Source of the DNA: Sisyra terminalis
Lineage: Eukaryota; Arthropoda; Insecta; Neuroptera; Sisyridae
Direction of reading: 5' to 3'
Assembly (NCBI GenBank): GCA_958496175.1
Contig: OY292279.1
Coordinates: 3,348,001 to 3,412,000 of the forward strand
Length of the DNA stretch: 64,000 nt
Part shown: piece by piece, positions 1-13,049 of the stretch
Layout: each line of letters opens with the position of its first letter
How positions within the stretch are numbered: position 1 is the first letter of the stretch
Notes under the pieces: generated by a model
The model's input: only the letters and a program-made list of their open reading frames with translations
Database searches by the model: none
What the model was told of the DNA's origin: nothing
Translations under genes and position numbers: made by a program

Positions 1-222
1 ATATCTCCCATAAACGTGGCTTGTTATCGTAAAAATTTGCTCAGCATGTACAAAAGGACGTATACTTTCAATTGGCATGCTTAGAATACTTTTTTGAAAT
101 TTTCGATTTCCGTGAAAAATCAACGATGGTTAACCCACGGTTTTTTCTTGTGCGAAAAATGATTTCTTCTGCCACTTTGATGGTCGATATCTCCCATAAA
201 CGTGGCTTGTTATCGGAAAAAT

Positions 223-1310
223 TTGCTCAGCATGTACAAAAGGACGTATACTTTCAATTGGCATGCTTAGAATACTTTTTTGAAATTTTCGATTTCCGTG
301 AAAAATCAACGATGGTTAACCCACGGTTTTTTCTTGTGCGAAAAATGATTTCTTCTGCCACTTTGATGGTCGATATCTCCCATAATCGTGGCTTGTTATC
401 GTAAAAATTTGCTCAGCATGTACAAAAGGACGTATACTTTCAATTGGCATGCTTAGAAAACTTTTTTAAAATTTTCTATTTCCGTGACAAATCAACGATG
501 GTTAACCCACGGTTTTTTCTTGTGCGAAAAATGATTTCTTCTGCCACTTTGATGGTCGATATCTCCCATAAACATGGCTTGTTATCGGAAAAATTTGCTC
601 AGCATGTACAAAAGGACGTATACTTTCAATTGGCATGCTTAGAAAACTTTTTTAAATTGTCGATTTCCGTGAAAAATCAACGATGGTTAACCCACGGTTT
701 TTTCTTGTGCGAAAAATGATTTCTTCTGCCACTTTGATGGTCGATATCTCCCAATAACGTGGCTTGTTATCGTAAAAATTTGCTCAGCATGTACAAAAGG
801 ACGTATACTTTCAATTGGCATGCTTAGAATACTTTTTTGAAATTTTCGATTTCCGTGAAAAATCAACGATGGTTAACCCACGGTTTTTTCTTGTGCGAAA
901 AATGATTTCTTCTGCCACTTTGATGGTCGATATCTCCCATAATCGTGGCTTGTTATCGTAAAAATTTGCTCAGCATGTACAAAAGGACGTTTACTTTCAA
1001 TTGGCATGCTTAGAAAACTTTTTTGAATTTTTCTATTTCCGTGACAAATCAACGATGGTTAACCCACGGTTTTTTCTTGTGCGAAAAATGATTTCTTCTG
1101 CCACTTTGATGGTGGATATCTCCCATAAACATGGCTTGTTATCGGAAAAATTTGCTCAGCATGTACAAAAGGACGTATACTTTCAATTGGCATGCTTAGA
1201 AAACTTTTTTAAATTGTCGATTTCCGTGAAAAATCAACGATGGTTAACCCACGGTTTTTTCTTGTGCGAAAAATGATTTCTTCTGCCACTTTGATGGTCG
1301 ATATCTCCCA
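223..1310 (+). repeat. 557-bp trimer higher-order repeat, two copies
   Basis: Positions 223-753 correspond to 780-1310 at an offset of 557 bp (3 x 186 minus 1). Shared marks are the AGAATAC variant at about 269 and 826, the GACAAATC variant, the CATAAACATGG variant and the one-base deletion before AAATTGTCG. Differences I saw include sites near 433/990, 467/1024 and 556/1113, so the copies are similar but not identical. It is an older or less homogenised duplication than the 2,600-bp pair that follows. Confidence 0.8.
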
Positions 1311-1369
1311 TTAACGTGGCTTGTTATCGGAAAAATTTGCTCAGCATGTACAAAAGGACGTATACTTTC

Positions 1370-3969
1370 AATTGGCATGCTTAGAAAACTTTTTTGAAAT
1401 TTTCGATTTCCGTGAAAAATCAACGATGGTTAACCCACGGTTTTTTCTTGTGCGAAAAATGATTTCTTCTGCCACTTTGATGGTCGATATCTCCCATTAA
1501 CGTGGCTTGTTATCGTAAAAATTTGCTCAGCATGTACAAAAGGACGTATACTTTCAATTGGCATGCTTAGAAAACTTTTTTGAAATTTTTGATTTCCGTG
1601 AAAAATCAACGATGGTTAACCCACAGTTTTTTCTTGTGCGAAAAATGATTTCTTCTGCCACTTTGATGGTCGATATCTCCCATTAACGTGGCTTGTTATC
1701 GGAAAAATTTGCTCAGCATGTACAAAAGGACGTATACTTTCAATTGGCATGCTTAGAAAACTTTTTTAAATTTTCGATTTCCGTGAAAAATCAACGATGG
1801 TTAACCCACGGTTTTTTCTTGTGCGAAAAATGATTTCTTCTGCCACTTTGATGGTCGATATCTCCCAATAACGTGGCTTGTTATCGTAAAAATTTGCTCA
1901 GCAAGTACAAAAGGACGTATACGTTCAATTGGCATGCTTAGAAAACTTTTTTGAAATTTTCGATTTCCGTGAAAAATCAACGATGGTTAACCCACGGTTT
2001 TTTCTTGTGCGAAAAATGATTTCTTCTGCCACTTTGATGGTCGATATCTCCCATAATCGTGGCTTGTTATCGTAAAAATTTGCTCAGCATGTACAAAAGG
2101 ACGTATACTTTCAATTGGCATGCTTAGAAAACTTTTTTGAAATTTTCTATTTCCGTGACAAATCAACGATGGTTAACCCACGGTTTTTTCTTGTGCGAAA
2201 AATGATTTCTTCTGCCACTTTGATGGTCGATATCTCCCATAAACATGGCTTGTTATCGGAAAAATTTGCTCAGCATGTACAAAAGGACGTATACTTTCAA
2301 TTGGCATGCTTAGAAAACTTTTTTAAATTGTCGATTTCCGTGAAAAATCAACGATGGTTAACCCACGGTTTTTTCTTGTGCGAAAAATGATTTCTTCTGC
2401 CACTTTGATGGTCGATATCTCCCATTAACGTGGCTTGTTATCGGAAAAATTTGCTCAGCATGTACAAAAGGACGTATACTTTCAATTGGCATGCTTAGAA
2501 ATTTTTTTTGAAATTTTCGATTTCCGTGAAAAATCAACGATGGTTAACCCACGGTTTTTTCTTGTGCGAAAAATGATTTCTTCTGCCACTTTGATGGTCG
2601 ATATCTCCCATTAACGTGGCTTGTTATCGTAAAAATTTGCTCAGCATGTACAAAAGGACGTATACTTTCAATTGGCATGCTTAGAAAACTTTTTTGAAAT
2701 TTTTGATTTCCGTGAAAAATCAACGATGGTTAACCCACAGTTTTTTCTTGTGCGAAAAATGATTTCTTCTGCCACTTTGATGGTCGATATCTCCCATTAA
2801 CGTGGCTTGTTATCGGAAAAATTTGCTCAGCATGTACAAAAGGACGTATACTTTCAATAGGCATGCTTAGAAAACTTTTTTAAATTTTCGATTTCCGTGA
2901 AAAATCAACGATGGTTAACCCACGGTTTTTTCTTGTGCGAAAAATGATTTCTTCTGCCACTTTGATGGTCGATATCTCCCATTAACGTGGCTTGTTATCG
3001 GAAAAATTTGCTCAGCATGTACAAAAGGACGTATACTTTCAATTGGCATGCTTAGAAAACTTTTTTAAATTTTCGATTTCCGTGAAAAATCAACGATGGT
3101 TAACCCACGGTTTTTTCTTGTGCGAAAAATGATTTCTTCTGCCACTTTGATGGTCGATATCTCCCATTAACGTGGCTTGTTATCGGAAAAATTTGCTCAG
3201 CATGTACAAAAGGACGTATACTTTCAATTGGCATGCTTAGAAAACTTTTTTGAAATTTTCGATTTCCGTGAAAAATCAACGATGGTTAACCCACAGTTTT
3301 TTCTTGTGCGAAAAATGATTTCTTCTGCCACTTTGATGGTCGATATCTCCCATTAACGTGGCTTGTTATCGTAAAAATTTGCTCAGCATGTACAAAAGGA
3401 CGTATACTTTCAATTGACATGCTTAGAAAACTTTTTTGAAATTTTTGATTTCCGTGAAAAATCAACGATGGTTAACCCACAGTTTTTTCTTGTGCGAAAA
3501 ATGATTTCTTCTGCCACTTTGATGGTCGATATCTCCCATTAACGTGGCTTGTTATCGGAAAAATTTGCTCAGCATGTATAAAAGGACGTATACTTTCAAT
3601 TGGCATGCTTAGAAAACTTTTTTGAAATTTTTGATTTCCGTGAAAAATCAACGATGGTTAACCCACAGTTTTTTCTTGTGCGAAAAATGATTTCTTCTGC
3701 CACTTTGATGGTCGATATCTCCCATTAACGTGGCTTGTTATCGTAAAAATTTGCTCAGCATGTACAAAAGGACGTATACTTTCAATTGGCATGCTTAGAA
3801 AACTTTTTTGAAATTTTCGATTTCCGTGAAAAATCAACGATGGTTAACCCACGGTTTCTTCTTGTGCGAAAAATGATTTCTTCTGCCACTTTGATGGTCG
3901 ATATCTCCCATAAACGTCGCTTGTTATCGGAAAAATTTGCTCAGCATGTACAAAAGGACGTATACTTTA
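1370..3969 (+). repeat. 2,600-bp 14-mer higher-order repeat, copy 1
   Basis: This unit has fourteen monomers, four of them 185 bp long (14 x 186 minus 4). It matches the following 2,600 bp at every place compared, including rare private marks: AGCAAGTAC at about 1902, ACGTTCAAT at about 1921, AGAAATTTTTTTT at about 2497, TTCAATAGG at about 2855, TGTATAAAA at about 3575, GGTTTCTTC at about 3853 and CTTTAAATTGG at about 3966. The upstream edge is set by a C/A difference at 1369 versus 3969. Confidence 0.9.
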
Positions 3970-6569
3970 AATTGGCATGCTTAGAAAACTTTTTTGAAAT
4001 TTTCGATTTCCGTGAAAAATCAACGATGGTTAACCCACGGTTTTTTCTTGTGCGAAAAATGATTTCTTCTGCCACTTTGATGGTCGATATCTCCCATTAA
4101 CGTGGCTTGTTATCGTAAAAATTTGCTCAGCATGTACAAAAGGACGTATACTTTCAATTGGCATGCTTAGAAAACTTTTTTGAAATTTTTGATTTCCGTG
4201 AAAAATCAACGATGGTTAACCCACAGTTTTTTCTTGTGCGAAAAATGATTTCTTCTGCCACTTTGATGGTCGATATCTCCCATTAACGTGGCTTGTTATC
4301 GGAAAAATTTGCTCAGCATGTACAAAAGGACGTATACTTTCAATTGGCATGCTTAGAAAACTTTTTTAAATTTTCGATTTCCGTGAAAAATCAACGATGG
4401 TTAACCCACGGTTTTTTCTTGTGCGAAAAATGATTTCTTCTGCCACTTTGATGGTCGATATCTCCCAATAACGTGGCTTGTTATCGTAAAAATTTGCTCA
4501 GCAAGTACAAAAGGACGTATACGTTCAATTGGCATGCTTAGAAAACTTTTTTGAAATTTTCGATTTCCGTGAAAAATCAACGATGGTTAACCCACGGTTT
4601 TTTCTTGTGCGAAAAATGATTTCTTCTGCCACTTTGATGGTCGATATCTCCCATAATCGTGGCTTGTTATCGTAAAAATTTGCTCAGCATGTACAAAAGG
4701 ACGTATACTTTCAATTGGCATGCTTAGAAAACTTTTTTGAAATTTTCTATTTCCGTGACAAATCAACGATGGTTAACCCACGGTTTTTTCTTGTGCGAAA
4801 AATGATTTCTTCTGCCACTTTGATGGTCGATATCTCCCATAAACATGGCTTGTTATCGGAAAAATTTGCTCAGCATGTACAAAAGGACGTATACTTTCAA
4901 TTGGCATGCTTAGAAAACTTTTTTAAATTGTCGATTTCCGTGAAAAATCAACGATGGTTAACCCACGGTTTTTTCTTGTGCGAAAAATGATTTCTTCTGC
5001 CACTTTGATGGTCGATATCTCCCATTAACGTGGCTTGTTATCGGAAAAATTTGCTCAGCATGTACAAAAGGACGTATACTTTCAATTGGCATGCTTAGAA
5101 ATTTTTTTTGAAATTTTCGATTTCCGTGAAAAATCAACGATGGTTAACCCACGGTTTTTTCTTGTGCGAAAAATGATTTCTTCTGCCACTTTGATGGTCG
5201 ATATCTCCCATTAACGTGGCTTGTTATCGTAAAAATTTGCTCAGCATGTACAAAAGGACGTATACTTTCAATTGGCATGCTTAGAAAACTTTTTTGAAAT
5301 TTTTGATTTCCGTGAAAAATCAACGATGGTTAACCCACAGTTTTTTCTTGTGCGAAAAATGATTTCTTCTGCCACTTTGATGGTCGATATCTCCCATTAA
5401 CGTGGCTTGTTATCGGAAAAATTTGCTCAGCATGTACAAAAGGACGTATACTTTCAATAGGCATGCTTAGAAAACTTTTTTAAATTTTCGATTTCCGTGA
5501 AAAATCAACGATGGTTAACCCACGGTTTTTTCTTGTGCGAAAAATGATTTCTTCTGCCACTTTGATGGTCGATATCTCCCATTAACGTGGCTTGTTATCG
5601 GAAAAATTTGCTCAGCATGTACAAAAGGACGTATACTTTCAATTGGCATGCTTAGAAAACTTTTTTAAATTTTCGATTTCCGTGAAAAATCAACGATGGT
5701 TAACCCACGGTTTTTTCTTGTGCGAAAAATGATTTCTTCTGCCACTTTGATGGTCGATATCTCCCATTAACGTGGCTTGTTATCGGAAAAATTTGCTCAG
5801 CATGTACAAAAGGACGTATACTTTCAATTGGCATGCTTAGAAAACTTTTTTGAAATTTTCGATTTCCGTGAAAAATCAACGATGGTTAACCCACAGTTTT
5901 TTCTTGTGCGAAAAATGATTTCTTCTGCCACTTTGATGGTCGATATCTCCCATTAACGTGGCTTGTTATCGTAAAAATTTGCTCAGCATGTACAAAAGGA
6001 CGTATACTTTCAATTGACATGCTTAGAAAACTTTTTTGAAATTTTTGATTTCCGTGAAAAATCAACGATGGTTAACCCACAGTTTTTTCTTGTGCGAAAA
6101 ATGATTTCTTCTGCCACTTTGATGGTCGATATCTCCCATTAACGTGGCTTGTTATCGGAAAAATTTGCTCAGCATGTATAAAAGGACGTATACTTTCAAT
6201 TGGCATGCTTAGAAAACTTTTTTGAAATTTTTGATTTCCGTGAAAAATCAACGATGGTTAACCCACAGTTTTTTCTTGTGCGAAAAATGATTTCTTCTGC
6301 CACTTTGATGGTCGATATCTCCCATTAACGTGGCTTGTTATCGTAAAAATTTGCTCAGCATGTACAAAAGGACGTATACTTTCAATTGGCATGCTTAGAA
6401 AACTTTTTTGAAATTTTCGATTTCCGTGAAAAATCAACGATGGTTAACCCACGGTTTCTTCTTGTGCGAAAAATGATTTCTTCTGCCACTTTGATGGTCG
6501 ATATCTCCCATAAACGTCGCTTGTTATCGGAAAAATTTGCTCAGCATGTACAAAAGGACGTATACTTTA
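3970..6569 (+). repeat. 2,600-bp 14-mer higher-order repeat, copy 2
   Basis: This is the second tandem copy of the 14-mer, with no difference from 1370-3969 found by eye. Similarity at the same offset runs on to 6696. There the TTAACG variant of copy 1 (4097) is replaced by TAAACG, and a different group of monomers begins. Perfect identity over 2.6 kb in a tandem setting points to a very recent amplification, or to an assembly artefact; the sequence alone cannot separate the two. Confidence 0.9.
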
Positions 6570-6696
6570 AATTGGCATGCTTAGAAAACTTTTTTGAAAT
6601 TTTCGATTTCCGTGAAAAATCAACGATGGTTAACCCACGGTTTTTTCTTGTGCGAAAAATGATTTCTTCTGCCACTTTGATGGTCGATATCTCCCA

Positions 6697-9600
6697 TAAA
6701 CGTGGCTTGTTTTCGGAAAAATTTGCTCAGCATGTACAAAAGGACGTATACTTTCAATTGGCATGCTTAGAAAACTTTTTTGAAATTTTCTATTTCCGTG
6801 ACAAATCAACGATGGTTAACCCACAGTTTTTTCTTGTGCGAAAAATGATTTCTTCTGCCACTTTGATGGTCGATATCTCCCATAAACGTGGCTTGTTATC
6901 GGAAAAATTTGCTCAGCATGTACAAATGGACGTATACTTTCAATTGACATGCTTAGAAAACTTTTTTGAAATTTTCGATTTCCGTGAAAAATCAACGATG
7001 GTTAACCCACAGTTTTTTCTTGTGCGAAAAATGATTTCTTCTGCCACTTTGATGGTCGATATCTCCCATAAACGTGGCTTGTTTTCGGAAAAATTTGCAC
7101 AGCATGTAAAAAAGGACGTATACTTTTAATTGGCATGCTTAGAAAACTTTTTTGAAATTTTCTATTTCCGTGAAAAATCAACGATAGTTAACCCACAGTT
7201 TTTTCTTGTGCGAAAAATGATTTCTTCTGCCACTTTGATGGTCGATATCTCCCATAAACGTGGCTTGTTATCGGAAAAATTTGCTCAGCATGTACAAAAG
7301 GACGTATACTTTCAATTGGCATGCTTAGAAAACTTTTTTGAAATTTTTGATTTCCGTGAAAAATCAACGATGGTTAACCCACAGTTTTTTCTTGTGCGAA
7401 AAATGATTTCTTCTGCCACTTTGATGGTCGATATCTCCCATAAACGTCGCTTGTTATCGGAAAAATTTGCTCAGCATGTACAAAAGGACGTATACTTTCA
7501 ATTGGCATGCTTAGAAAACTTTTTTGAAATTTTTGATTTCCGTGAAAAATCAACGATGGTTAACCCACTGTTTTTTCTTGTGCGAAAAATGATTTCTTCT
7601 GCCACTTTGATGGTCGATATCTCCCATAAACGTGGCTTGTTATCGGAAAAATTTGCTCAGCATGTACAAATGGACGTATACTTTCAATTGACATGCTTAG
7701 AAAACTTTTTTGAAATTTTCGATTTCCGTGAAAAATCAACGATGGTTAACCCACAGTTTTTTCTTGTGCGAAAAATGATTTCTTCTGCCACTTTGATGGT
7801 CGATATCTCCCATAAACGTCGCTTGTTATCGGAAAAATTTGCTCAGCATGTACAAAAGGACGTATACTTTCAATTGGCATGCTTAGAAAACTTTTTTGAA
7901 ATTTTTGATTTCCGTGAAAAATCAACGATGGTTAACCCACTGTTTTTTCTTGTGCGAAAAATGATTTCTTCTGCCACTTTGATGGTCGATATCTCCCATA
8001 AACGTGGCTTGTTATCGGAAAAATTTGCTCAGCATGTACAAATGGACGTATACTTTCAATTGACATGCTTAGAAAACTTTTTTGAAATTTTCGATTTCCG
8101 TGAAAAATCAACGATGGTTAACCCACAGTTTTTTCTTGTGCGAAAAATGATTTCTTCTGCCACTTTGATGGTCGATATCTCCCATAAACGTGGCTTGTTT
8201 TCGGAAAAATTTGCACAGCATGTTAAAAAGGACGTATACTTTTAATTGGCATGCTTAGAAAACTTTTTTGAAATTTTCTATTTCCGTGAAAAATCAACGA
8301 TAGTTAACCCACAGTTTTTTCTTGTGCGAAAAATGATTTCTTCTGCCACTTTGATGGTCGATATCTCCCATAAACGTGGCTTGTTATCGGAAAAATTTGC
8401 TCAGCATGTACAAAAGGACGTATACTTTCAATTGGCATGCTTAGAAAACTTTTTTGAAATTTTCGATTTCCGTGAAAAATCAACGATGGTTAACCCACGG
8501 TTTTTTCTTGTGCGAAAAATGATTTCTTCTGCCACTTTGATGGTCGATATCTCCCATAAACGTCGCTTGTTATCGGTAAAATTTGCTCAGCATGTACAAA
8601 AGGACGTATACTTACAATTGGCATGCTTAGAAAACTTTTTTGAAATTTTCGATTTCCGTGAAAAATCAACGATGGTTAACCCACGGTTTTTTCTTGTGCG
8701 AAAAATGATTTCTTCTGCCACTTTGATGGTCGATATCTCCCATTAACGTGGCTTGTTATCGTAAAAATTTGCTCAGCATGTACAAAAGGACGTATACTTT
8801 CAATTGGCATGCTTAGAAAACTTTTTTGAAATTTTTGATTTCCGTGAAAAATCAACGATGGTTAACCCACAGTTTTTTCTTGTGCGAAAAATGATTTCTT
8901 CTGCCACTTTGATGGTCGATATCTCCCATTAACGTGGCTTGTTATCGGAAAAATTTGCTCAGCATGTACAAAAGGACGTATACTTTCAATTGGCATGCTT
9001 AGAAAACTTTTTTAAATTTTCGATTTCCGTGAAAAATCAACGATGGTTAACCCACGGTTTTTTCTTGTGCGAAAAATGATTTCTTCTGCCACTTTGATGG
9101 TCGATATCTCCCATTAACGTGGCTTGTTATCGTAAAAATTTGCTCAGCATGTACAAAAGGACGTATACTTTCAATTGGCATGCTTAGAAAACTTTTTTGA
9201 AATTTTCGATTTCCGTGAAAAATCAACGATGGTTAACCCACGGTTTTTTCTTGTGCGAAAAATGATTTCTTCTGCCACTTTGATGGTCGATATCTCCCAT
9301 TAACGTGGCTTGTTATCGGAAAAATTTGCTCAGCATGTACAAAAGGACGTATACTTTCAATTGGCATGCTTAGAAAACTTTTATGAAATTTTCGATTTCC
9401 GTGAAAAATCAACGATGGTTAACCCACAGTTTTTTCTTGTGCGAAAAATGATTTCTTCTGCCACTTTGATGGTCGATATCTCCCATAAACGTGGCTTGTT
9501 TTCGGAAAAATTTGCACAGCATGTACAAAAGGACGTATACTTTCAATTGGCATGCTTAGAAAACTTTTTTGAAATTTTCTATTTCCGTGAAAAATCAACG

Positions 9601-12276
9601 ATAGTTAACCCACAGTTTTTTCTTGTGCGAAAAATGATTTCTTCAGCCTATTTGATGGTCGATATCTCCCATAAACGTGGCTTGTTATCGGTAAAATTTG
9701 CTCAGCATGTACAAAAGGACGTATACTTACAATTGGCATGCTTAGAAAACTTTTTTGAAATTTTCTATTTCCGTGAAAAATCAACGATGGTTAACCCACA
9801 GTTTTTTCTTGTGCGAAAAATGATTTCTTCTGCCACTTTGATGGTCGATATCTCCCATAAACGTGGCTTGTTATCGGAAAAATTTGCTCAGCATGTACAA
9901 AAGGACGTATACTTTCAATTAGCATGCTTAGAAAACTTTTTTGAAATTTTCTATTTCCGTGACAAATCAACGATGGTTAACCCACAGTTTTTTCTTGTGC
10001 GAAAAATGATTTCTTCTGCCACTTTGATGGTCGATATCTCCCATAAACGTGGCTTGTTATCGGAAAAATTTGCTCAGCATGTACAAAAGGACGTATTCTT
10101 TCAATTGGCATGCTTAGAAAACTTTTTTGAAATTTTCTATTTCCGTGACAAATCAACGATGGTTAAGCCACGGTTTTTTCTTGTGCGAAAAATGATTTCT
10201 TCTGCCACTTTGATGGTCGATATCTCCCATAAACGTGGCTTGTTATCGGAAAAATTTGCTCAGCATGTACAAAAGGACGTATACTTTCAATTGGCATGCT
10301 TAGAAAACTTTTTTAAATTTTCGATTTCCGTGAAAAATCAACGATGGTTAACCCACGGTTTTTTCTTGTGCGAAAAATGATTTCTTCTGCCACTTTGATG
10401 GTCGATATCTCCCATAAACGTCGCTTGTTATCGGAAAAATTTGCTCAGCATGTACAAAAGGACGTATAATTTCAATTGGCATGCTTAGAAAACTTTTTTG
10501 AAATTTTCGATTTCCGTGAAAAATCAACGATGGTTAACCCACGGTTTTTTCTTGTGCGAAAAATGATTTCTTCTGCCACTTTGATGGTCGATATCTCCCA
10601 TAAACGTCGCTTGTTATCGGAAAATTTTGCTCAGCATGTACAAAAGGACGTATACTTTCAATTGGCATGCTTAGAAAACTTTTTTGAAATTTTCTATTTC
10701 CGTGAAAAATCAACGATGGTTAACCCACAGTTTTTTCTTGTGCGAAAAATGATTTCTTCTGCCACTTTGATGGTCGATATCTCCCATAAACGTGGCTTGT
10801 TATCGGAAAAATTTGCTCAGCATGTACAAAAGGACGTATACTTTCAATTGGCATGCTTAGAAAACTTTTTTAAATTTTCGATTTCCGTGAAAAATCAACG
10901 ATGGTTAACCCACGGTTTTTTCTTGTGCGAAAAATGATTTCTTCTGCCACTTTGATGGTCGATATCTCCCATAAACGTCGCTTGTTATCGGAAAAATTTG
11001 CTCAGCATGTACAAAAGGACGTATACTTTCAATTGGCATGCTTAGAAAACTTTTTTGAAATTTTCGATTTCCGTGAAAAATCAACGATGGTTAACCCACG
11101 GTTTTTTCTTGTGCGAAAAATGATTTCTTCTGCCACTTTGATGGTCGATATCTCCCATAAACGTGGCTTGTTATCGGAAAAATTTGCTCAGCATGTACAA
11201 AAGGACGTATACTTTCAATTGGCATGCTTAGAAAACTTTTTTAAATTTTCGATTTCCGTGAAAAATCAACGATGGTTAACCCACGGTTTTTTCTTGTGCG
11301 AAAAATGATTTCTTCTGCCACTTTGATGGTCGATATCTCCCATAAACGTCGCTTGTTATCGGAAAAATTTGCTCAGCATGTACAAAAGGACGTATACTTT
11401 CAATTGGCATGCTTAGAAAACTTTTTTGAAATTTTCGATTTCCGTGAAAAATCAACGATGGTTAACCCACGGTTTTTTCTTGTGCGAAAAATGATTTCTT
11501 CTGCCACTTTGATGGTCGATATCTCCCATAAACGTCGCTTGTTATCGGAAAATTTTGCTCAGCATGTACAAAAGGACGTATACTTTCAATTGGCATGCTT
11601 AGAAAACTTTTTTGAAATTTTCTATTTCCGTGAAAAATCAACGATGGTTAACCCACAGTTTTTTCTTGTGCGAAAAATGATTTCTTCTGCCACTTTGATG
11701 GTCGATATCTCCCATAAACGTCGCTTGTTATCGGAAAATTTTGCTCAGCATGTACAAAAGGACGTATACTTTCAATTGGCATGCTTAGAAAACTTTTTTG
11801 AAATTTTCGATTTCCGTGAAAAATCAACGATGGTTAACCCACGGTTTTTTCTTGTGCGAAAAATGATTTCTTCTGCCACTTTGATGGTCGATATCTCCCA
11901 TAAACGTCGCTTGTTATCGGAAAATTTTGCTCAGCATGTACAAAAGAACGTATACTTTCAATTGGCATGCTTAGAAAACTTTTTTGAAATTTTCGATTTC
12001 CGTGAAAAATCAACGATGGTTAACCCACGGTTTTTTCTTGTGCGAAAAATGATTTCTTCTGCCACTTTGATGGTCGATATCTCCCATAAACGTGGCTTGT
12101 TATCGGAAAAATTTGCTCAGCATGTACAAAAGGACGTATACTTTCAATTGGCATGCTTAGAAAACTTTTTTGAAATTTTTGATTTCCGTGAAAAATCAAC
12201 GATGGTTAACCCACAGTTTTCTCTTGTGCGAAAAATGATTTCTTCTGCCACTTTGATGGTCGATATCTCCCATTAA
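6697..12276 (+). repeat. Domain of mostly stop-free monomers with short multimers
   Basis: Most monomers here lack the two TAA variants common elsewhere, so open frames of 247-371 codons appear. Short local repeats are visible. A 372-bp dimer repeats at about 7441-7812 and 7813-8184, marked by CCACTGTTT at about 7566 and 7938. A 1,116-bp offset links about 6910-7320 to 8026-8436, with one A/T difference at 7108 versus 8224. A 371-bp dimer offset links about 10901 and 11272. The GGAAAATTTTGC variant recurs at about 10619, 11545, 11731 and 11917. Stop-bearing monomers return in part between about 8747 and 9300. Confidence 0.75.
8361..8546 (+). repeat. Representative consensus monomer (186 bp)
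   Basis: This copy matches the consensus I derived by eye at every position, so it is a convenient reference. It has 68 G+C in 186 bp (about 37%). Counting from its first base, it carries A-tracts centred near 33, 53, 86, 117 and 157 and T6 runs at 90-95 and 141-146. GAAAAAT occurs three times, at 30, 114 and 154. Eight six-base palindromes are present, including the 8-bp GGTTAACC. The + strand frame that reads Met-Val-Asn-Pro across that palindrome has no stop over all 62 codons. Confidence 0.93.
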
Positions 12277-13049
12277 CGTGGCTTGTTATCGTAAAAATTT
12301 GCTCAGCATGTACAAAAGGACGTATACTTTCAATTGGCATGCTTAGAAAACTTTTTTGAAATTTTTGATTTCCGTGAAAAATCAACGATGGTTAACCCAC
12401 AGTTTTTTCTTGTGCGAAAAATGATTTCTTCTGCCACTTTGATGGTCGATATCTCCCATTAACGTGGCTTGTTATCGTAAAAATTTGCTCAGCATGTACA
12501 AAAGGACGTATACTTTCAATTGACATGCTTAGAAAACTTTTTTGAAATTTTTGATTTCCGTGAAAAATCAACGATGGTTAACCCACAGTTTTTTCTTGTG
12601 CGAAAAATGATTTCTTCTGCCACTTTGATGGTCGATATCTCCCATTAACGTGGCTTGTTATCGGAAAAATTTGCTCAGCATGTACAAAAGGACGTATACT
12701 TTCAATTGGCATGCTTAGAAAACTTTTTTGAAATTTTTGATTTCCGTGAAAAATCAACGATGGTTAACCCACAGTTTTTTCTTGTGCGAAAAATGATTTC
12801 TTCTGCCACTTTGATGGTCGATATCTCCCATTAACGTGGCTTGTTATCGTAAAAATTTGCTCAGCATGTACAAAAGAACGTTTACTTTCAATTGGCATGC
12901 TTAGAAAACTTTTTTGAAATTTTCGATTTCCGTGAAAAATCAACGATGGTTAACCCACGGTTTTTTCTTGTGCGAAAAATGATTTCTTCTGCCACTTTGA
13001 TGGTCGATATCTCCCATAATCGTGGCTTGTTATCGTAAAAATTTGCTCA

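Noticed and set aside
2490..2510. Possible indel at AGAAATTTTTTTTGAAA (also at about 5097)
   Set aside because: Compared with the usual AGAAAACTTTTTTGAAA the length is unchanged. It is substitution only, and both copies are explained by the 2,600-bp duplication.
8361..8546. CENP-B box (TTCG, 4 bases, A, 2 bases, CGGG)
   Set aside because: The nearest candidate, TTCGGAAAAATTTGC in the TGTTTTCGG variants, keeps TTCG and the central A but not CGGG. It is absent from the TTATCGG variants that dominate the first 46 kb.
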